Source: Trichostrongylus colubriformis
Taxonomy: Eukaryota; Nematoda; Chromadorea; Rhabditida; Trichostrongylidae
Assembly (NCBI GenBank): GCA_963978905.1
Contig: OZ022260.1
Location: forward strand, 47,265,551-47,329,550
Length of the DNA: 64,000 bases
Direction: 5' to 3'
Shown here one piece after another: positions 11,183 through 27,934 of this stretch (positions within the stretch are counted from its first letter, which is position 1; each line of letters begins with the position of its first letter). The translations under genes and the position numbers were made by a program. The notes below the pieces were generated by a model. That model was not told where the DNA came from. It made no database searches and worked only from the letters and a program-made list of their open reading frames with translations.

Positions 11183-11566
11183 TTATTCCTTGTCACCGGC
11201 GGTCTTCTTAGGCAGGAGAACGGCCTGGATGTTTGGCAGAACACCTCCCTGAGCGATGGTCACACCGGAGAGGAGCTTGTTGAGCTCCTCGTCGTTGCGG
11301 ACAGCGAGCTGGAGATGGCGAGGGTTGATTCTGGTCTTCTTGTTGTCACGAGCAGCGTTACCGGCCAATTCGAGCACCTCAGCAGCGAGGTATTCGAGTA
11401 CGGCAGCGAGGTAGACGGGTGCTCCACCACCGATACGTCCAGCATAGTTGCCCTTACGGAGCATACGATGAAGACGACCGACTGGGAACTGAAGTCCAGC
11501 ACGCGATGAACGTGACTTCGACTTTCCTCCGGTCTTGGCTTTGCCTCCTTTTCCACGTCCAGACAT
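11183..11566 (-). CDS. H2A: Histone H2A (unit 2)
   Basis: 127 residues, identical to the unit 1 copy; divergent from H2B at 11812. Hairpin on the minus strand at 11130-11145. The start is the MSGRGK methionine, 11 codons inside a longer open frame. Confidence 0.99.
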   Translation of the reverse strand: MSGRGKGGKAKTGGKSKSRSSRAGLQFPVGRLHRMLRKGNYAGRIGGGAPVYLAAVLEYLAAEVLELAGNAARDNKKTRINPRHLQLAVRNDEELNKLLSGVTIAQGGVLPNIQAVLLPKKTAGDKE

Positions 11567-11811
11567 GATGACGACGACTGAGAACTGCGAGATGAACACT
11601 CACGGGTAAATCATAGCGAGCTTCGTTTAGAGATTATACACGATGCCGTGACAATGCTCCGCCCTGCCTACGCCATGGGGTGGGACATGTCTTGCGAGAG
11701 TGACGCCGGTAGGCGGAGCATGGCCCGCTGATGTATGATGTAAACGCGTACGATGAGCGTCACCTTACCCACTGACTCGCCAGTGATCACCTCGTGTATC
11801 AACGTTCAACG

Positions 11812-12183
11812 ATGCCACCAAAGCCGTCCGCCAAGGGAGCCAAGAAAGCCGCGAAGAGCCAGAAGGCCAGCCGTACCGGAGACAAGAAGAAGAAGCATAA
11901 GCGCAAGGAGAGCTACTCCGTTTACATCTACCGTGTGCTCAAGCAAGTGCACCCCGACACTGGTGTTTCCTCGAAAGCCATGTCCATCATGAACTCGTTC
12001 GTCAACGATGTTTTTGAGCGCATCGCTGCTGAGGCATCTCGTCTGGCGCACTACAACAAGCGTTCGACCATCTCGTCTCGCGAAATCCAGACTGCTGTCC
12101 GACTGATCCTTCCGGGAGAGCTCGCCAAGCACGCCGTCTCCGAGGGCACCAAGGCCGTCACGAAGTACACCTCAAGCAAGTAA
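11812..12183 (+). CDS. H2B: Histone H2B (unit 2)
   Basis: 123 residues, identical to the unit 1 copy. The shared divergent promoter, with its paired GCTCCGCC/GGCGGAGC motif, lies between 11567 and 11811. Hairpin at 12224-12239. Confidence 0.99.
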   Translation: MPPKPSAKGAKKAAKSQKASRTGDKKKKHKRKESYSVYIYRVLKQVHPDTGVSSKAMSIMNSFVNDVFERIAAEASRLAHYNKRSTISSREIQTAVRLILPGELAKHAVSEGTKAVTKYTSSK

Positions 12184-13021
12184 ATCACTTACTTGCTCCT
12201 GGTGAATATTCATCTAACCCAACGGCCCTCTTTAGGGCCACAATTCCATACAGAGACGAATACATGTGTTCATAATCAAAAAATATGAAAATTACAAAAT
12301 GAAAAAATTATATTGAATAAAACATATTTTAAAGCACGTATTTTGTATAAAACAAATGTTTAGTCTGAATTTGTCTGAGTGAAGATGAGGACAAAAGCTC
12401 GTACGGAAAATTTGAAAATGATTCGAATTACCCGTTTTAAAGGTGTGTTCGGCTGTCCTAAGTGTTCGAAGTGATTTATACAAGAATTCATGCTTTATGA
12501 AAGTGATTTCTCTCATTTTTAGATTAAATATGTGGATTTTCTTTGCAAACGTAGTTGGGGGATAGATACTCGTCTGTGTGCTCAACGGCAAGCCTTATTT
12601 TCGCTTAGCCTTTTTTTTTTTTTTGCCTAAGCTTTAGTTAAAGGGAGGAGTCCTTTTTTCTAGTCATACATGACTTAGGTAAAATACTCATCTGAATGTA
12701 AAAACTGGTGATGGTAAGATGGTATCAGGTGTGAGATGGCGAGAATGCAAAAAAAAAAAAAAAAAAAAAACAATTCTCCCAACTAGATTAGCATAGAAAT
12801 TTTATTCCACTCTCAGATCATTCAAGGAACATAGGTGTTAATTGAAACTAATGTTTAGAGAGGTTTCCATTGCTCACGCAACTGATGGAGTTTCCATAAA
12901 TGGGGAATTAATATTTGAAACTTATTGTACTGCTTGCACACATGCAAGTGGATCCGGACTGGGCGCTATGATAGACGAATATCGAATGGATTTATCTTTA
13001 ACCATTTCCGCATTTACATAT

Positions 13022-13139
13022 ATCCCGCTCTTTCGAGGGGATTCCAAAAATTATTCAATTCTCATAATTGCACCTTTGCACGGAAATCTTTAGTAAAAGG
13101 CGAAAGATTTTCTCGATTAAATGCAAAGGAGCCAGAGAT
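13022..13139 (-). ncRNA. U5: U5 snRNA (unit 2)
   Basis: Same sequence as unit 1: loop 1 CGCCTTTTACTAAAG, Sm site AATTTTTGG, terminal hairpin. Putative PSE at 13173-13198 on the minus strand. Confidence 0.93.
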
Positions 13140-13884
13140 ACCGAAAGTAGCCACGGTAATGACAGCAATATTTGTTGCGCCGTACATACGTCCGGTTTGT
13201 ATTCACACTTAACAGAGGAGCATTTCTTTGTGTAGTCAGATCATAGGCTTCTTCAAAATAGCACCATATTAGTCTGTACTGATTTTATAAACCTTGTATT
13301 TTTACACTATACAACTAATTTAGTTTATTGTGTGTTGAAGGAGAAATGGCTCACATTTCATGACATAAAGATAGTATATAGTGCACAAGTGCGCACTGCA
13401 GACATGCACGTAATTCCCGTGTTTTTTTTTTTAGGGTTTCTTTTCATCTTTGTCAAGCTACAGAAAGCCATTTAAACTAGGGAAATGTGAATTTTGGCTT
13501 ACTCCTTGAGAGGAGAAACAAGTTTCGGGGTATGTGAACCACCTCTCCTTGATGATTCCTCTTCTTGCTCACGTAAATTGTTTCCCTACCCTAAAGCTCT
13601 TTCCTCCTCCCAAGGATTAGGCTAAAACTTTCACCTCCATCCTTCTACATAAAAAAAGCCTTTCATGAGAAAACGTGGTAAGGAATGAAGTCGTTGTAAT
13701 ATCCTTTCCGGTCTTGTGGGATGGGTGTGTGTTTGGCATTCACGCACTACACGCTTTCTGATGCACTAGTTTTTTTTTTCTTCTGTACTCGGTTAACTCC
13801 TTTTTATTTGCCTCGTCATTTTCTCCTTCAACCACAAATGTAGCTTTCGTTTTTTTTTCTGATTTTTGCATGTTTATTCCCCCG

Positions 13885-14074
13885 GAGGGGTGGGCCGATC
13901 CCAACAGCAGTGCAACGCTGGGCCGACCCGTGACGAGGCGCGAGCAAGCCCACGACCTCGTCCGGTTTCAAAAATCAAATAACCTTAACGAGATTCATTC
14001 GAATCTCTATCGAAGGTTAATTCGATAAGAACAGAAACTAAACTTTGATCTTAGCCAAAAGGCCGAGAAGCGAT
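13885..14074 (-). ncRNA. U2: U2 snRNA, UUAGUU variant (unit 2)
   Basis: Same sequence as unit 1, including UUAGUU in place of GUAGUA. Putative PSE at 14108-14133 on the minus strand. The 3' end is approximate. Confidence 0.9.
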
Positions 14075-14630
14075 ACTGCACCGGCTGGCAGTCCTCCAGT
14101 CATCAGGTATTGCGGCGTATATCTCGAAGGTTTAGTGACTACCTTAAGTACACCATAACCGTGCCCTTTCCATACCATTAGTTAGTAATTCAAAAACAAA
14201 GCGTCCTTTTTGAGATGTGGATAGATTTCATGATTTTCGATGATTCAATGTTGATCGAAAGAACTCTACATGATAGAATAGAGAAATAATTTGAATTTCC
14301 AAAATATCACTAACAAGTGGTTATGTTGAAATTGGGAGTGTTTTTTTTTCTAAGAAAAAATTTATCATTGCTTTACTAGTGATTGTCCTCATTTTAAATT
14401 CATAAAATTTTTGCCAGCTATTTTTTTATGGTGTTCCCATGAATTTATATCACAGCCGCGTTACGAAAATTTGATTTCACTTTGAACTTTCGATTAGTTA
14501 TACTAAAATCGTGGTAGTACGTGACGTACAGAATTCTTGAGTAAAACACACAAATTTCTGTCCAATGATGGAGGAGACCACTAGGGTCAGCGATGATTAG
14601 GCTCCGCCCTTTGTCGCGCAGTGCGTATAA

Positions 14631-15098
<468 letters not shown>

Positions 15099-15278
15099 GT
15101 TCGAGCGCCCAATTTAACCCAACGGCCCTCTTTAGGGCCACAAATGTTGCTCAGAAAAACGAATACAGAATATCAATAAGTGATATAAAAATAAATGTGT
15201 GATAAAGAATTGCTTTTTCGTGTATGTCATAAGATTAGTTGGAATCGAAAAGTAGTTAGTGGATATTTGTGAAGATAG

Positions 15279-15722
<444 letters not shown>

Positions 15723-16731
15723 GCAGCTCTCGCCACGAGACACATATCTTCAATCTAACCCAACGGCCCTCTTTAGGGCCACAATTGAAAACACTGACGA
15801 ATACATTCATATAAATGAAAGTGCTTGATTGAATGAATAAATATATAAATGTTTTGTTTGATGTATAGCAATGTTTATGAGGTGAAGGTTGTGTTCACGG
15901 ATAGCGCGTCATAAAGCTAAGGTTAATAGGATTTTTTTTTTCAATACCAAATTGATGGAGTTGGATAATGTCTTTCAGTTCCAGTTATTCTCAGATTACT
16001 GGGTTAGGGTAACGTTTGAGTATACGATTTTGGTTTCGAATCGATAATCGAGCAGACTTCCAAGTCGACGCCACGCCGTGACGTTGTTTCGTATCGCTGA
16101 GCGAGCGCGAAAATTCAAAGATGACCTTGCAATGGACGGCGTCATCTGTGACGGGAAATTCACCAGTGGAGGGACCAGGGGTAAGATAGCATTCGAAGAG
16201 CAATCAAGTGGGAACACCAGAGGAAATGCCATCGATGAGCATAGTCCCCCCATGATTGTGGGAGTGGATGGGGTATGTAGGCTGAGGGAAACGAAAAATC
16301 GTTGATTTTTTTTTGAACACGTACTTATTTCTTGAAAACTGACGGTAATGTAGTAATTAAAAAGATCGAAATTCGTATAAGTGCCTATGTATGCAGTCCA
16401 AACCCAACTACTCAATACTCATCGTGATCGGTTACCCAATATCGGACTCATCTGGAAGAATGGAACCAGTAGTAGAACCGTTGTATTTCCGTTTAATATA
16501 AGCCATAGGATGGATATCGTGGTCACTACGATTTTTGACACGCCTGATAATTTATCCTTTTTGATAAGCTAGCATAATTTATTAGCATGATTGAAACTTT
16601 ATTTTTCACATATATTCAACGAGATGATATCATTAAAAATCTGTACATCAGTTTTTGTATTCGTTAATGATCATATGTGGCCCTAAAGAGGGCCGTTGGG
16701 TTAAATGAATACAGCCAGCACGAGTGGGCGC

Positions 16732-17115
16732 TTATTCCTTGTCACCGGCGGTCTTCTTAGGCAGGAGAACGGCCTGGATGTTTGGCAGAACACCTCCCTG
16801 AGCGATGGTCACACCGGAGAGGAGCTTGTTGAGCTCCTCGTCGTTGCGGACAGCGAGCTGGAGATGGCGAGGGTTGATTCTGGTCTTCTTGTTGTCACGA
16901 GCAGCGTTACCGGCCAATTCGAGCACCTCAGCAGCGAGGTATTCGAGTACGGCAGCGAGGTAGACGGGTGCTCCACCACCGATACGTCCAGCATAGTTGC
17001 CCTTACGGAGCATACGATGAAGACGACCGACTGGGAACTGAAGTCCAGCACGCGATGAACGTGACTTCGACTTTCCTCCGGTCTTGGCTTTGCCTCCTTT
17101 TCCACGTCCAGACAT
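16732..17115 (-). CDS. H2A: Histone H2A (unit 3)
   Basis: 127 residues, subtype A sequence; divergent from H2B at 17361. Hairpin on the minus strand at 16679-16694. Confidence 0.99.
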   Translation of the reverse strand: MSGRGKGGKAKTGGKSKSRSSRAGLQFPVGRLHRMLRKGNYAGRIGGGAPVYLAAVLEYLAAEVLELAGNAARDNKKTRINPRHLQLAVRNDEELNKLLSGVTIAQGGVLPNIQAVLLPKKTAGDKE

Positions 17116-17360
17116 GATGACGACGACTGAGAACTGCGAGATGAACACTCACGGGTAAATCATAGCGAGCTTCGTTTAGAGATTATACACGATGCCGTGA
17201 CAATGCTCCGCCCTGCCTACGCCATGGGGTGGGACATGTCTTGCGAGAGTGACGCCGGTAGGCGGAGCATGGCCCGCTGATGTATGATGTAAACGCGTAC
17301 GATGAGCGTCACCTTACCCACTGACTCGCCAGTGATCACCTCGTGTATCAACGTTCAACG

Positions 17361-17732
17361 ATGCCACCAAAGCCGTCCGCCAAGGGAGCCAAGAAAGCCG
17401 CGAAGAGCCAGAAGGCCAGCCGTACCGGAGACAAGAAGAAGAAGCATAAGCGCAAGGAGAGCTACTCCGTTTACATCTACCGTGTGCTCAAGCAAGTGCA
17501 CCCCGACACTGGTGTTTCCTCGAAAGCCATGTCCATCATGAACTCGTTCGTCAACGATGTTTTTGAGCGCATCGCTGCTGAGGCATCTCGTCTGGCGCAC
17601 TACAACAAGCGTTCGACCATCTCGTCTCGCGAAATCCAGACTGCTGTCCGACTGATCCTTCCGGGAGAGCTCGCCAAGCACGCCGTCTCCGAGGGCACCA
17701 AGGCCGTCACGAAGTACACCTCAAGCAAGTAA
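17361..17732 (+). CDS. H2B: Histone H2B (unit 3)
   Basis: 123 residues; the last gene of the subtype A stretch. Hairpin at 17773-17788. The subtype switch lies about 90 bp after the stop codon. Confidence 0.99.
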   Translation: MPPKPSAKGAKKAAKSQKASRTGDKKKKHKRKESYSVYIYRVLKQVHPDTGVSSKAMSIMNSFVNDVFERIAAEASRLAHYNKRSTISSREIQTAVRLILPGELAKHAVSEGTKAVTKYTSSK

Positions 17733-18464
17733 ATCACTTACTTGCTCCTGGTGAATATTCATCTAACCCAACGGCCCTCTTTAGGGCCACAATTCCATAC
17801 AGAGACGAATACATGTGTTCATGATTAAATATCATATTGAATAAAGCATATTTTAAAGCACGTATTTTGTATAAAACTTCCGAATTTACCTGAGTGAAAA
17901 CAAAGACAAAAGCTCGTACGGAAAATTTAAAAATGATTTAAATTACCTCTTTTTAAAGGTTAGCTCAGCTGCTCAAGTGTCGAAGTGATGTATACAAGAA
18001 TTCATGCTTTATGGAAGTGATTTCTCACATTTTTAGTTTAAATATGTGGAATCCTTATTTTCATTTGGCCTTTTTTTTTTTGCCTAAGCTTGAGGTAAAG
18101 GGAGGAGTCCTTTCTTTTAGTCATAAATGGCTTGGGTTAAAATATACGTCTGAAGTAAAAACTGGTGATCGTAAGATGGTATCAGGTAGAAGATGGCAAG
18201 AGCGCAAAAAAAAAACCATTCCTCCCAACTAGATAAGCATAGAAATTTTATTCCACTCTCAAATCATTCAAGGAACATCGGTGTTATTTGAAACTAATGT
18301 TTAGAGAGGTTCCCATAGTTCATGCAACTGATGGACTTTCCATAAATGGGGAATTAGTATTTGAAAGTTATTGTACCGCTTGCACACATGCAATTGGATC
18401 CGGACTGGGTGCTATGATAGACGAATTTCAAATGGATTTATCTTTCATTTCCGCGTTTTCATAT

Positions 18465-18582
18465 ATCCCGCTCTTTCGAGGGGATTCCAAAAATTATTCA
18501 ATTCTCATAATTGCACCTTTGCACGGAAATCTTTAGTAAAAGGCGAAAGATTTTCTCGATTAAATGCAAAGGAGCCAGAGAT
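18465..18582 (-). ncRNA. U5: U5 snRNA (unit 3)
   Basis: The RNA region matches subtype A, whereas the 33-bp gap to the PSE differs at several positions; the PSE itself (18616-18641, minus) is conserved. This contrast supports both the gene limits and the PSE. Confidence 0.93.
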
Positions 18583-19290
18583 ACCGTAAATATCCACAGT
18601 AATGACAGCACTATTTGTTGCGCCGTACATACGTCCGGTTTGTATTCACACTTAACAGAGGAGCATTTCTTTGTGTAGTCAGATCATAGGCTTCTTCAAA
18701 ATAGCACCATATTAGTCTGTACTGATATTAATAAACCTTGTATTTTCACTGTACACAACATAATTTGGTTTACTGTGTGTTGAAGGAAAAATTGCTCACA
18801 TTCTATAACGTAAGGAAGCATATCGTGCATAAGTGCACCACAGACACATAATTTCCATGTTTTTTTTTTTTTTAAAGGATACTATTTCATCTTTGTCAAG
18901 CTAGAGAAAGCCATTTAAACCAGGGGATGTGAATTTTGACTTACTCCTTGAGAGGAGGAACAAGTTTCGGGGTATGTGAACCACCTTTCCTTGATGATTC
19001 CTCTTCCTGCTTGCGTAAATTGTTTCACCTACCCTGAAGCTCTTTCCTCCTCCCAAGGATTAGGCTAAAACTTACACCTCCATCCCTCTACATAAAAAAG
19101 CCTTTCATGAGAAAACGTGATGAGAAATGAAGTCGTTGCAATACACTATTCGATATTTTGGGATGGGTGTTCCGATGCTCTGATTTTTCCCACTGTACTC
19201 GGCTAACTCCTTTTTTTATTTCGTCATTTTCTCCTTCAACCACAAATGTAGCTTTCTTGTTTTTCTGATTTTTGCATGTTTATTCCCCCG

Positions 19291-19480
19291 GAGGGGTGGG
19301 CCGATCCCAACAGCAGTGCAACGCTGGGCCGACCCGTGACGAGGCGCGAGCAAGCCCACGACCTCGTCCGGTCTCAAAAATCAAATAACCTTAACGAGAT
19401 TCATTCGAATCTCTATCGAAGGTTAATTCGATAAGAACAGAAACTAAACTTTGATCTTAGCCAAAAGGCCGAGAAGCGAT
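19291..19480 (-). ncRNA. U2: U2 snRNA, UUAGUU variant (unit 3)
   Basis: Same variant recognition sequence as elsewhere. One base near the 3' half differs from subtype A (GAGACCGG rather than GAAACCGG, beside the Sm site). Putative PSE at 19514-19539. Confidence 0.9.
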
Positions 19481-20035
19481 ACTGCACCGTCTGGCAGTCC
19501 TCCAGTCATCGGGTATTGCGGCGTATATCTCGAAGGTTTAGTGACTACCTTAAGTACACCATAACCGTGCCCTTTCCATACCATTAGTTAGTAATTTAAA
19601 AACGAAGCGTCCTTTTTGAGATGTGGATAGATTTCATGATTTTCGATGATTCAATGTTGATCAAAAGAACTCTACATGATAGAATAGAGAAATAATTTGA
19701 ATTTCCAAATATCACTAACAAGTGGTTATGTTGAAATTGGGAGTGTTTTTTTTTTCTAAAAAAAAATTTATCATTGCTTTACTAGTGATTGTCCTCATTT
19801 TAAATTCATAAAATTTTTGCCAGCTATTTTTTATGGTGTTCCCATGAATTTATATCACAGCCGCGTTACGAAAATTTGATTTCACTTTGAACTTTCGATT
19901 AGTTATACTAAAATCGTGGTAGTACGTGACATACAGAATTCTTGAGTAAAACACACAAATTTCTGTCCAATGATGAAGGAGACCACTAGGGTCAGCGATG
20001 ATTAGGCTCCGCCCTCTGTCGCGCAGTGCGTATAA

Positions 20036-20503
<468 letters not shown>

Positions 20504-20761
20504 GTTCGAGCGCCCAATTTAACCCAACGGCCCTCTTTAGGGCCACAAATGTTGCTCAGAAAAACGAATACAGGATATCAATAAGTGATATAAAAATAAA
20601 TGTGTGATAAAGAATTACTTTTTCGTGTATGTCATAAGATTAGTTGGAATCGAAAAGTAGTTAGTAGATATTTGTGAAGAAAATAGCAGGAAAAGGGGTT
20701 GTACTTCGCGTAGGGTCAATTTTGGGGGCCTCGCGTGGAGACCCGAGTGAAGCGTATATAA

Positions 20762-21130
<369 letters not shown>

Positions 21131-22166
21131 GCAGCTCTCGCCACGAGACACATATCTTCAATCTAACCCAACGGCCCTCTTTAGGGCCACAATTGAAACC
21201 ATTGACGAATACATTCATATTAATGAAAGTGCTTGATTGAATGAATAAATATATAAATGTTTTGCTTGATGTATAGTAATGTTTATGGTATGAAGGATGT
21301 GTTCACGGATAGTTCGTCATAAAGCTAAGTTTGATAGGTTTTTTTTTTTTTAGTGCCAAAGTGGTTGACTGTATAATGCCCCAGTTCCAGTTATTCTCAG
21401 ATTACTGGGTTAGGGTAACGTTTGAGTATACGATTTTGGTTTCGAATCGATAATCGAGCAGACTTCCAAGTCGACGCCACGCCGTGACGTTGTTTTGTAT
21501 CGCTGAGCGAGCGCGAAAATTCAAAGATGACCTTGCAATGGACGGCGTCATCTGTGACGGGAAATTCGCCAGTGGAGGGACCAGGGGTAAGATAGCATTC
21601 GAAGAGCAATCAAGTGGGAACACCAGAGGAAATGCCACCGATGAGCATAGTAGTCCCCCCATGATTGAGAGAGCGGATGGGGTATGTAGGCGGAGGGAAA
21701 CGAAAAATCGTTGATTTTTTTTTTTTTGAACACGTACTGATTTCTTGAAAACTGAGGGGAATGTAGTAAAAATTGGTGGAACCATTAAGTATATGTTAGA
21801 AAGACCGAAATTCATATCAGTGCCCATGCAGTCCAAACCCAACTACTCAACACTCATCGTGATCGGTTACCCAAAATCGGACTCATTTGGAAGAATTTAA
21901 CCAGTGGTAGAATCGTTTTATTTCCGTTTAATATAAGTCATAGGATGGATATCGTGGTCACTACGATTTTTGACACGCCTGATAATTTATCTTTTTTGAT
22001 AAGCTAGCATAATTTATTAGCATGAATGAAACTTTATTTTTCACATATATTCAACGAGATGATATCATTAAAAATCTGTACATCAGTTTTTGTATTCGTT
22101 AATGATCATATGTGGCCCTAAAGAGGGCCGTTGGGTTAAATGAATGCAGCCAGCACGAGTGGGCGC

Positions 22167-22550
22167 TTATTCCTTGTCACCAGCGGTCTTCTTGGGCAGG
22201 AGAACGGCTTGGATGTTTGGCAGAACACCTCCTTGTGCGATGGTCACACCGGAGAGGAGCTTGTTGAGCTCCTCGTCGTTGCGGACAGCGAGCTGGAGAT
22301 GGCGAGGGTTGATTCTGGTCTTCTTGTTGTCACGAGCAGCGTTACCGGCCAATTCGAGTACCTCAGCAGCGAGGTATTCGAGTACGGCAGCAAGGTAGAC
22401 GGGTGCTCCACCACCGATACGTCCAGCATAGTTGCCCTTACGGAGCATACGATGAAGACGACCGACTGGGAACTGAAGTCCAGCACGCGATGAACGTGAC
22501 TTCGACTTTCCTCCGGTCTTGGCTTTGCCTCCTTTTCCACGTCCAGACAT
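22167..22550 (-). CDS. H2A: Histone H2A (unit 4)
   Basis: 127 residues, identical protein; the copy has private synonymous changes in its 3' part (for example in the IAQGG and IQAVLL codons). Hairpin on the minus strand at 22114-22129. Confidence 0.99.
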   Translation of the reverse strand: MSGRGKGGKAKTGGKSKSRSSRAGLQFPVGRLHRMLRKGNYAGRIGGGAPVYLAAVLEYLAAEVLELAGNAARDNKKTRINPRHLQLAVRNDEELNKLLSGVTIAQGGVLPNIQAVLLPKKTAGDKE

Positions 22551-22795
22551 GATGACGACGACTGAGAACTGCGAGATGAACACTCACGGGTAAATCATAG
22601 CGAGCTTCGTTAAGAGATTATACACGATGCCGTGACAATGCTCCGCCTTGCCTACGCCATGGGGCGGGACATGTCTTGCGAGAGTGACGCCGGTGGGCGG
22701 AGCATGACCCGCTGATGTATGATGTAAACGCGTACGATGAGCGTCACCTAACCCACTGACTTGCCAGTGATCACCTCGTGTATCAACGTTCAACG

Positions 22796-23167
22796 ATGCC
22801 ACCAAAGCCGTCCGCCAAGGGAGCCAAGAAAGCCGCGAAGAGCCAGAAGGCCAGCCGTACCGGAGACAAGAAGAAGAAGCATAAGCGCAAGGAGAGCTAC
22901 TCCGTGTACATCTACCGTGTGCTTAAGCAAGTGCACCCCGACACTGGTGTCTCCTCAAAAGCCATGTCCATCATGAACTCGTTCGTCAACGATGTTTTTG
23001 AGCGCATCGCTGCTGAGGCATCTCGTCTGGCGCACTACAACAAGCGTTCGACCATCTCGTCTCGCGAAATCCAGACTGCTGTCCGACTGATCCTTCCGGG
23101 AGAGCTCGCCAAGCACGCCGTCTCCGAGGGCACCAAGGCCGTCACGAAGTACACCTCAAGCAAGTAA
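22796..23167 (+). CDS. H2B: Histone H2B (unit 4)
   Basis: 123 residues, same protein; synonymous GTG-TAC and CTT-AAG codons distinguish it from subtype A. Divergent promoter 22551-22795. Hairpin at 23208-23223. Confidence 0.99.
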   Translation: MPPKPSAKGAKKAAKSQKASRTGDKKKKHKRKESYSVYIYRVLKQVHPDTGVSSKAMSIMNSFVNDVFERIAAEASRLAHYNKRSTISSREIQTAVRLILPGELAKHAVSEGTKAVTKYTSSK

Positions 23168-23899
23168 ATCATTTACTTGCTCTTGGTGAATATTCATCTA
23201 ACCCAACGGCCCTCTTTAGGGCCACAATTCCATACAGAGACGAATACATGTGTTCATGATTAAATATCATATTGAATAAAGCATATTTTAAAGCACGTAT
23301 TTTGTATAAAACTTCCGAATTTACCTGAGTGAAAACAAAGACAAAAGCTCGTACGGAAAATTTAAAAATGATTTAAATTACCTCTTTTTAAAGGTTAGCT
23401 CAGCTGCTCAAGTGTCGAAGTGATGTATACAAGAATTCATGCTTTATGGAAGTGATTTCTCACATTTTTAGTTTAAATATGTGGAATCCTTATTTTCATT
23501 TGGCCTTTTTTTTTTTGCCTAAGCTTGAGGTAAAGGGAGGAGTCCTTTCTTTTAGTCATAAATGGCTTGGGTTAAAATATACGTCTGAAGTAAAAACTGG
23601 TGATCGTAAGATGGTATCAGGTAGAAGATGGCAAGAGCGCAAAAAAAAAACCATTCCTCCCAACTAGATAAGCATAGAAATTTTATTCCACTCTCAAATC
23701 ATTCAAGGAACATCGGTGTTATTTGAAACTAATGTTTAGAGAGGTTCCCATAGTTCATGCAACTGATGGACTTTCCATAAATGGGGAATTAGTATTTGAA
23801 AGTTATTGTACCGCTTGCACACATGCAATTGGATCCGGACTGGGTGCTATGATAGACGAATTTCAAATGGATTTATCTTTCATTTCCGCGTTTTCATAT

Positions 23900-24017
23900 A
23901 TCCCGCTCTTTCGAGGGGATTCCAAAAATTATTCAATTCTCATAATTGCACCTTTGCACGGAAATCTTTAGTAAAAGGCGAAAGATTTTCTCGATTAAAT
24001 GCAAAGGAGCCAGAGAT
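23900..24017 (-). ncRNA. U5: U5 snRNA (unit 4)
   Basis: Loop 1, Sm site and terminal hairpin intact; identical to the unit 3 copy. Putative PSE at 24051-24076. Confidence 0.93.
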
Positions 24018-24728
24018 ACCGTAAATATCCACAGTAATGACAGCACTATTTGTTGCGCCGTACATACGTCCGGTTTGTATTCACACTTAACAGAGGAGCA
24101 TTTCTTTGTGTAGTCAGATCATAGGCTTCTTCAAAATAGCACCATATTAGTCTGTACTGATATTAATAAACCTTGTATTTTCACTGTACACAACATAATT
24201 TGGTTTACTGTGTGTTGAAGGAAAAATTGCTCACATTCTATAACGTAAGGAAGCATATCGTGCATAAGTGCACCACAGACACATAATTTCCATGTTTTTT
24301 TTTTTTTTTAAAGGATACTATTTCATCTTTGTCAAGCTAGAGAAAGCCATTTAAACCAGGGGATGTGAATTTTGACTTACTCCTTGAGAGGAGGAACAAG
24401 TTTCGGGGTATGTGAACCACCTTTCCTTGATGATTCCTCTTCCTGCTTGCGTAAATTGTTTCACCTACACTGAAGCTCTTTCCTTCTCCCAAGGATTAGG
24501 ATAAAACTTACACCTCCATCCCTCTACATAAAAAAGCCTTTCATGAGAAAACGTGATGTGAAATGAAGTCGTTGCAATATACTATTCGATACTTTGGGAT
24601 GGGTGTTCCGATGCTCTGATTTTTCCCTCTGTACTCGGCTAACTCCTTTTTTTTTAATTTCGTCATTTTCTCCTTCAACCACAAATGTAGCTTCCTTTTT
24701 TTCTGATTTTTGCATGTTTATTCCCCCG

Positions 24729-24918
24729 GAGGGGTGGGCCGATCCCAACAGCAGTGCAACGCTGGGCCGACCCGTGACGAGGCGCGAGCAAGCCCACGAC
24801 CTCGTCCGGTCTCAAAAATCAAATAACCTTAACGAGATTCATTCGAATCTCTATCGAAGGTTAATTCGATAAGAACAGAAACTAAACTTTGATCTTAGCC
24901 AAAAGGCCGAGAAGCGAT
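24729..24918 (-). ncRNA. U2: U2 snRNA, UUAGUU variant (unit 4)
   Basis: First U2 copy in subtype C context, downstream of the B-to-C switch. Same altered recognition hexamer. Putative PSE at 24952-24977. Confidence 0.9.
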
Positions 24919-25478
24919 ACTGCACCGGCTGGCAGTGCTCCAGTCATCAGGTATTGCGGCGTATATCTCGAAGGTTTAGTGACTACCTTAAGTACACCAT
25001 AACCGTGCCCTTTCCATACCATTAGTTAGTAATTTAAAAACGAAGCGTCCTTTTTGAGATGTGGATAGATTACATGATTTTCGATGATTCAATGTTGATC
25101 GAAAGAACTCTACATGATAGAATAGAGAAATAATTTGAATTTCCAAATATCATTAACAAGTGGTTATGTTGAAATTGGGAGTGTTTTTTTTTTTTTTTCT
25201 AAGAAAAAATTTATCATTGCTTTACTAGTGATTGTACTCATTTTAAATTCATAAAATTTTTGCCAGCTATTTTTTATGGTGTTCCCATGAATTTATATCA
25301 CAGCCGCGTTACGAAAATTTGATTTCACTTTGGACTTTCGATTAGTTGTACTAAAATCGTGGTAGTACGTGACGCACAGAATTCTTGAGTAAAACACACA
25401 ATTTTCTGCCCAATGATGGAGGAGACCACTAGGGTCAGCGATGATTAGGCTCCGCCCTCTGTCGCGCAGTGCGTATAA

Positions 25479-25946
<468 letters not shown>

Positions 25947-26110
25947 GTTCGAGCGCCCAATTTAACCCAACGGCCCTCTTTAGGGCCACAAATGTTGCTC
26001 AGAAAAACGAATACAGGATATCAATAAGTGATATAAAAATAAATGTGTGATAAAGAATTGCTTTTTCGTGTATGTCATAAGATTAATTGGAATCGAAAAG
26101 TAGTTAGTAG

Positions 26111-26569
<459 letters not shown>

Positions 26570-27550
26570 GCAGCTCTCGCCACGAGACACATATCTTCAA
26601 TCTAACCCAACGGCCCTCTTTAGGGCCACAATTGAAAGCATTGACGAATACATTCATATTAATGAAAGTGCTTGATTGAATGAATAAATATATAAATGTT
26701 TTGTTTGATGTATAGCAATGTTTATGGGGTGAAGGATGTGTTCACGGATAGCGCGTCATAAAGCTAAGGTTAATAGGATTTTTTTTTTTTCAGTAACAAA
26801 TTGATGGAGTTGAATAATGTCTTTCAGTTCCAGTTATTCTCAGATTACTGGGTTAGGGTAACGTTTGAGTATACGATTTTGGTTTCGAATCGATAATCGA
26901 GCAGACTTCCAAGTCGACGCCACGCCGTGACGTTGTTTCGTATCGCTGAGCGAGCGCGAAAATTCAAAGATGACCTTGCAATGGACGGCGTCATCTGTGA
27001 CGGGAAATTCGCCAGTGGAGGGACCAGTGGTAAGATAACATTGGAAGAGCAATCAAGTAGGAACACCAGAGGAAATGCCATCGATGAGTAATGTTCCTCC
27101 ATGATTGCGGGAGTGGATGGGGTATGTAGGTGGACAGAAATGAAAATTTGTTGAATTTTTCTCTGAACACGTACTAATTCCTTGAAAACTGAGGGTCAAG
27201 ACCAAAATTCGTATCAGTGCCTATGCAGTCCAAATCCAACTACTCAACACTCATCGTGATCGGTTATCTAAAATCGGACTCATTTGGAAGAATGGATTCA
27301 GTGGTAGCATCGTTTTAATTCCGTTTAATATAAGTCATAGGATGGATATCGTGTTCAGATGTCACTACGATTTTGACAAGCCTGATAATTTATCCTTTTC
27401 AATGAACTAGCATAATTTATTAGCATAAAACTTTATTTTTATTCATATATATTCAACGAGATGATATCATTTTATGTATTCGTTAATGATCATATGTGGC
27501 CCTAAAGAGGGCCGTTGGGTTAAATGAATGCAGCCAGCACGAGTGGGCGC

Positions 27551-27934
27551 TTATTCCTTGTCACCGGCGGTCTTCTTGGGCAGGAGAACGGCCTGGATGT
27601 TTGGCAGAACACCTCCCTGAGCGATGGTCACACCGGAGAGAAGCTTGTTGAGCTCCTCGTCGTTGCGGACAGCGAGCTGGAGATGGCGAGGGTTGATTCT
27701 GGTCTTCTTGTTGTCACGAGCAGCGTTACCGGCCAATTCGAGCACCTCAGCAGCAAGGTATTCGAGTACGGCAGCGAGGTAGACGGGTGCTCCACCACCG
27801 ATACGTCCAGCATAGTTGCCCTTACGGAGCATACGATGAAGACGACCGACTGGGAACTGAAGTCCAGCACGCGATGAACGTGACTTCGACTTTCCTCCGG
27901 TCTTGGCTTTGCCTCCTTTTCCACGTCCAGACAT
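27551..27934 (-). CDS. H2A: Histone H2A (unit 5)
   Basis: 127 residues, same protein; subtype C synonymous markers. Hairpin on the minus strand at 27498-27513. Confidence 0.99.
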   Translation of the reverse strand: MSGRGKGGKAKTGGKSKSRSSRAGLQFPVGRLHRMLRKGNYAGRIGGGAPVYLAAVLEYLAAEVLELAGNAARDNKKTRINPRHLQLAVRNDEELNKLLSGVTIAQGGVLPNIQAVLLPKKTAGDKE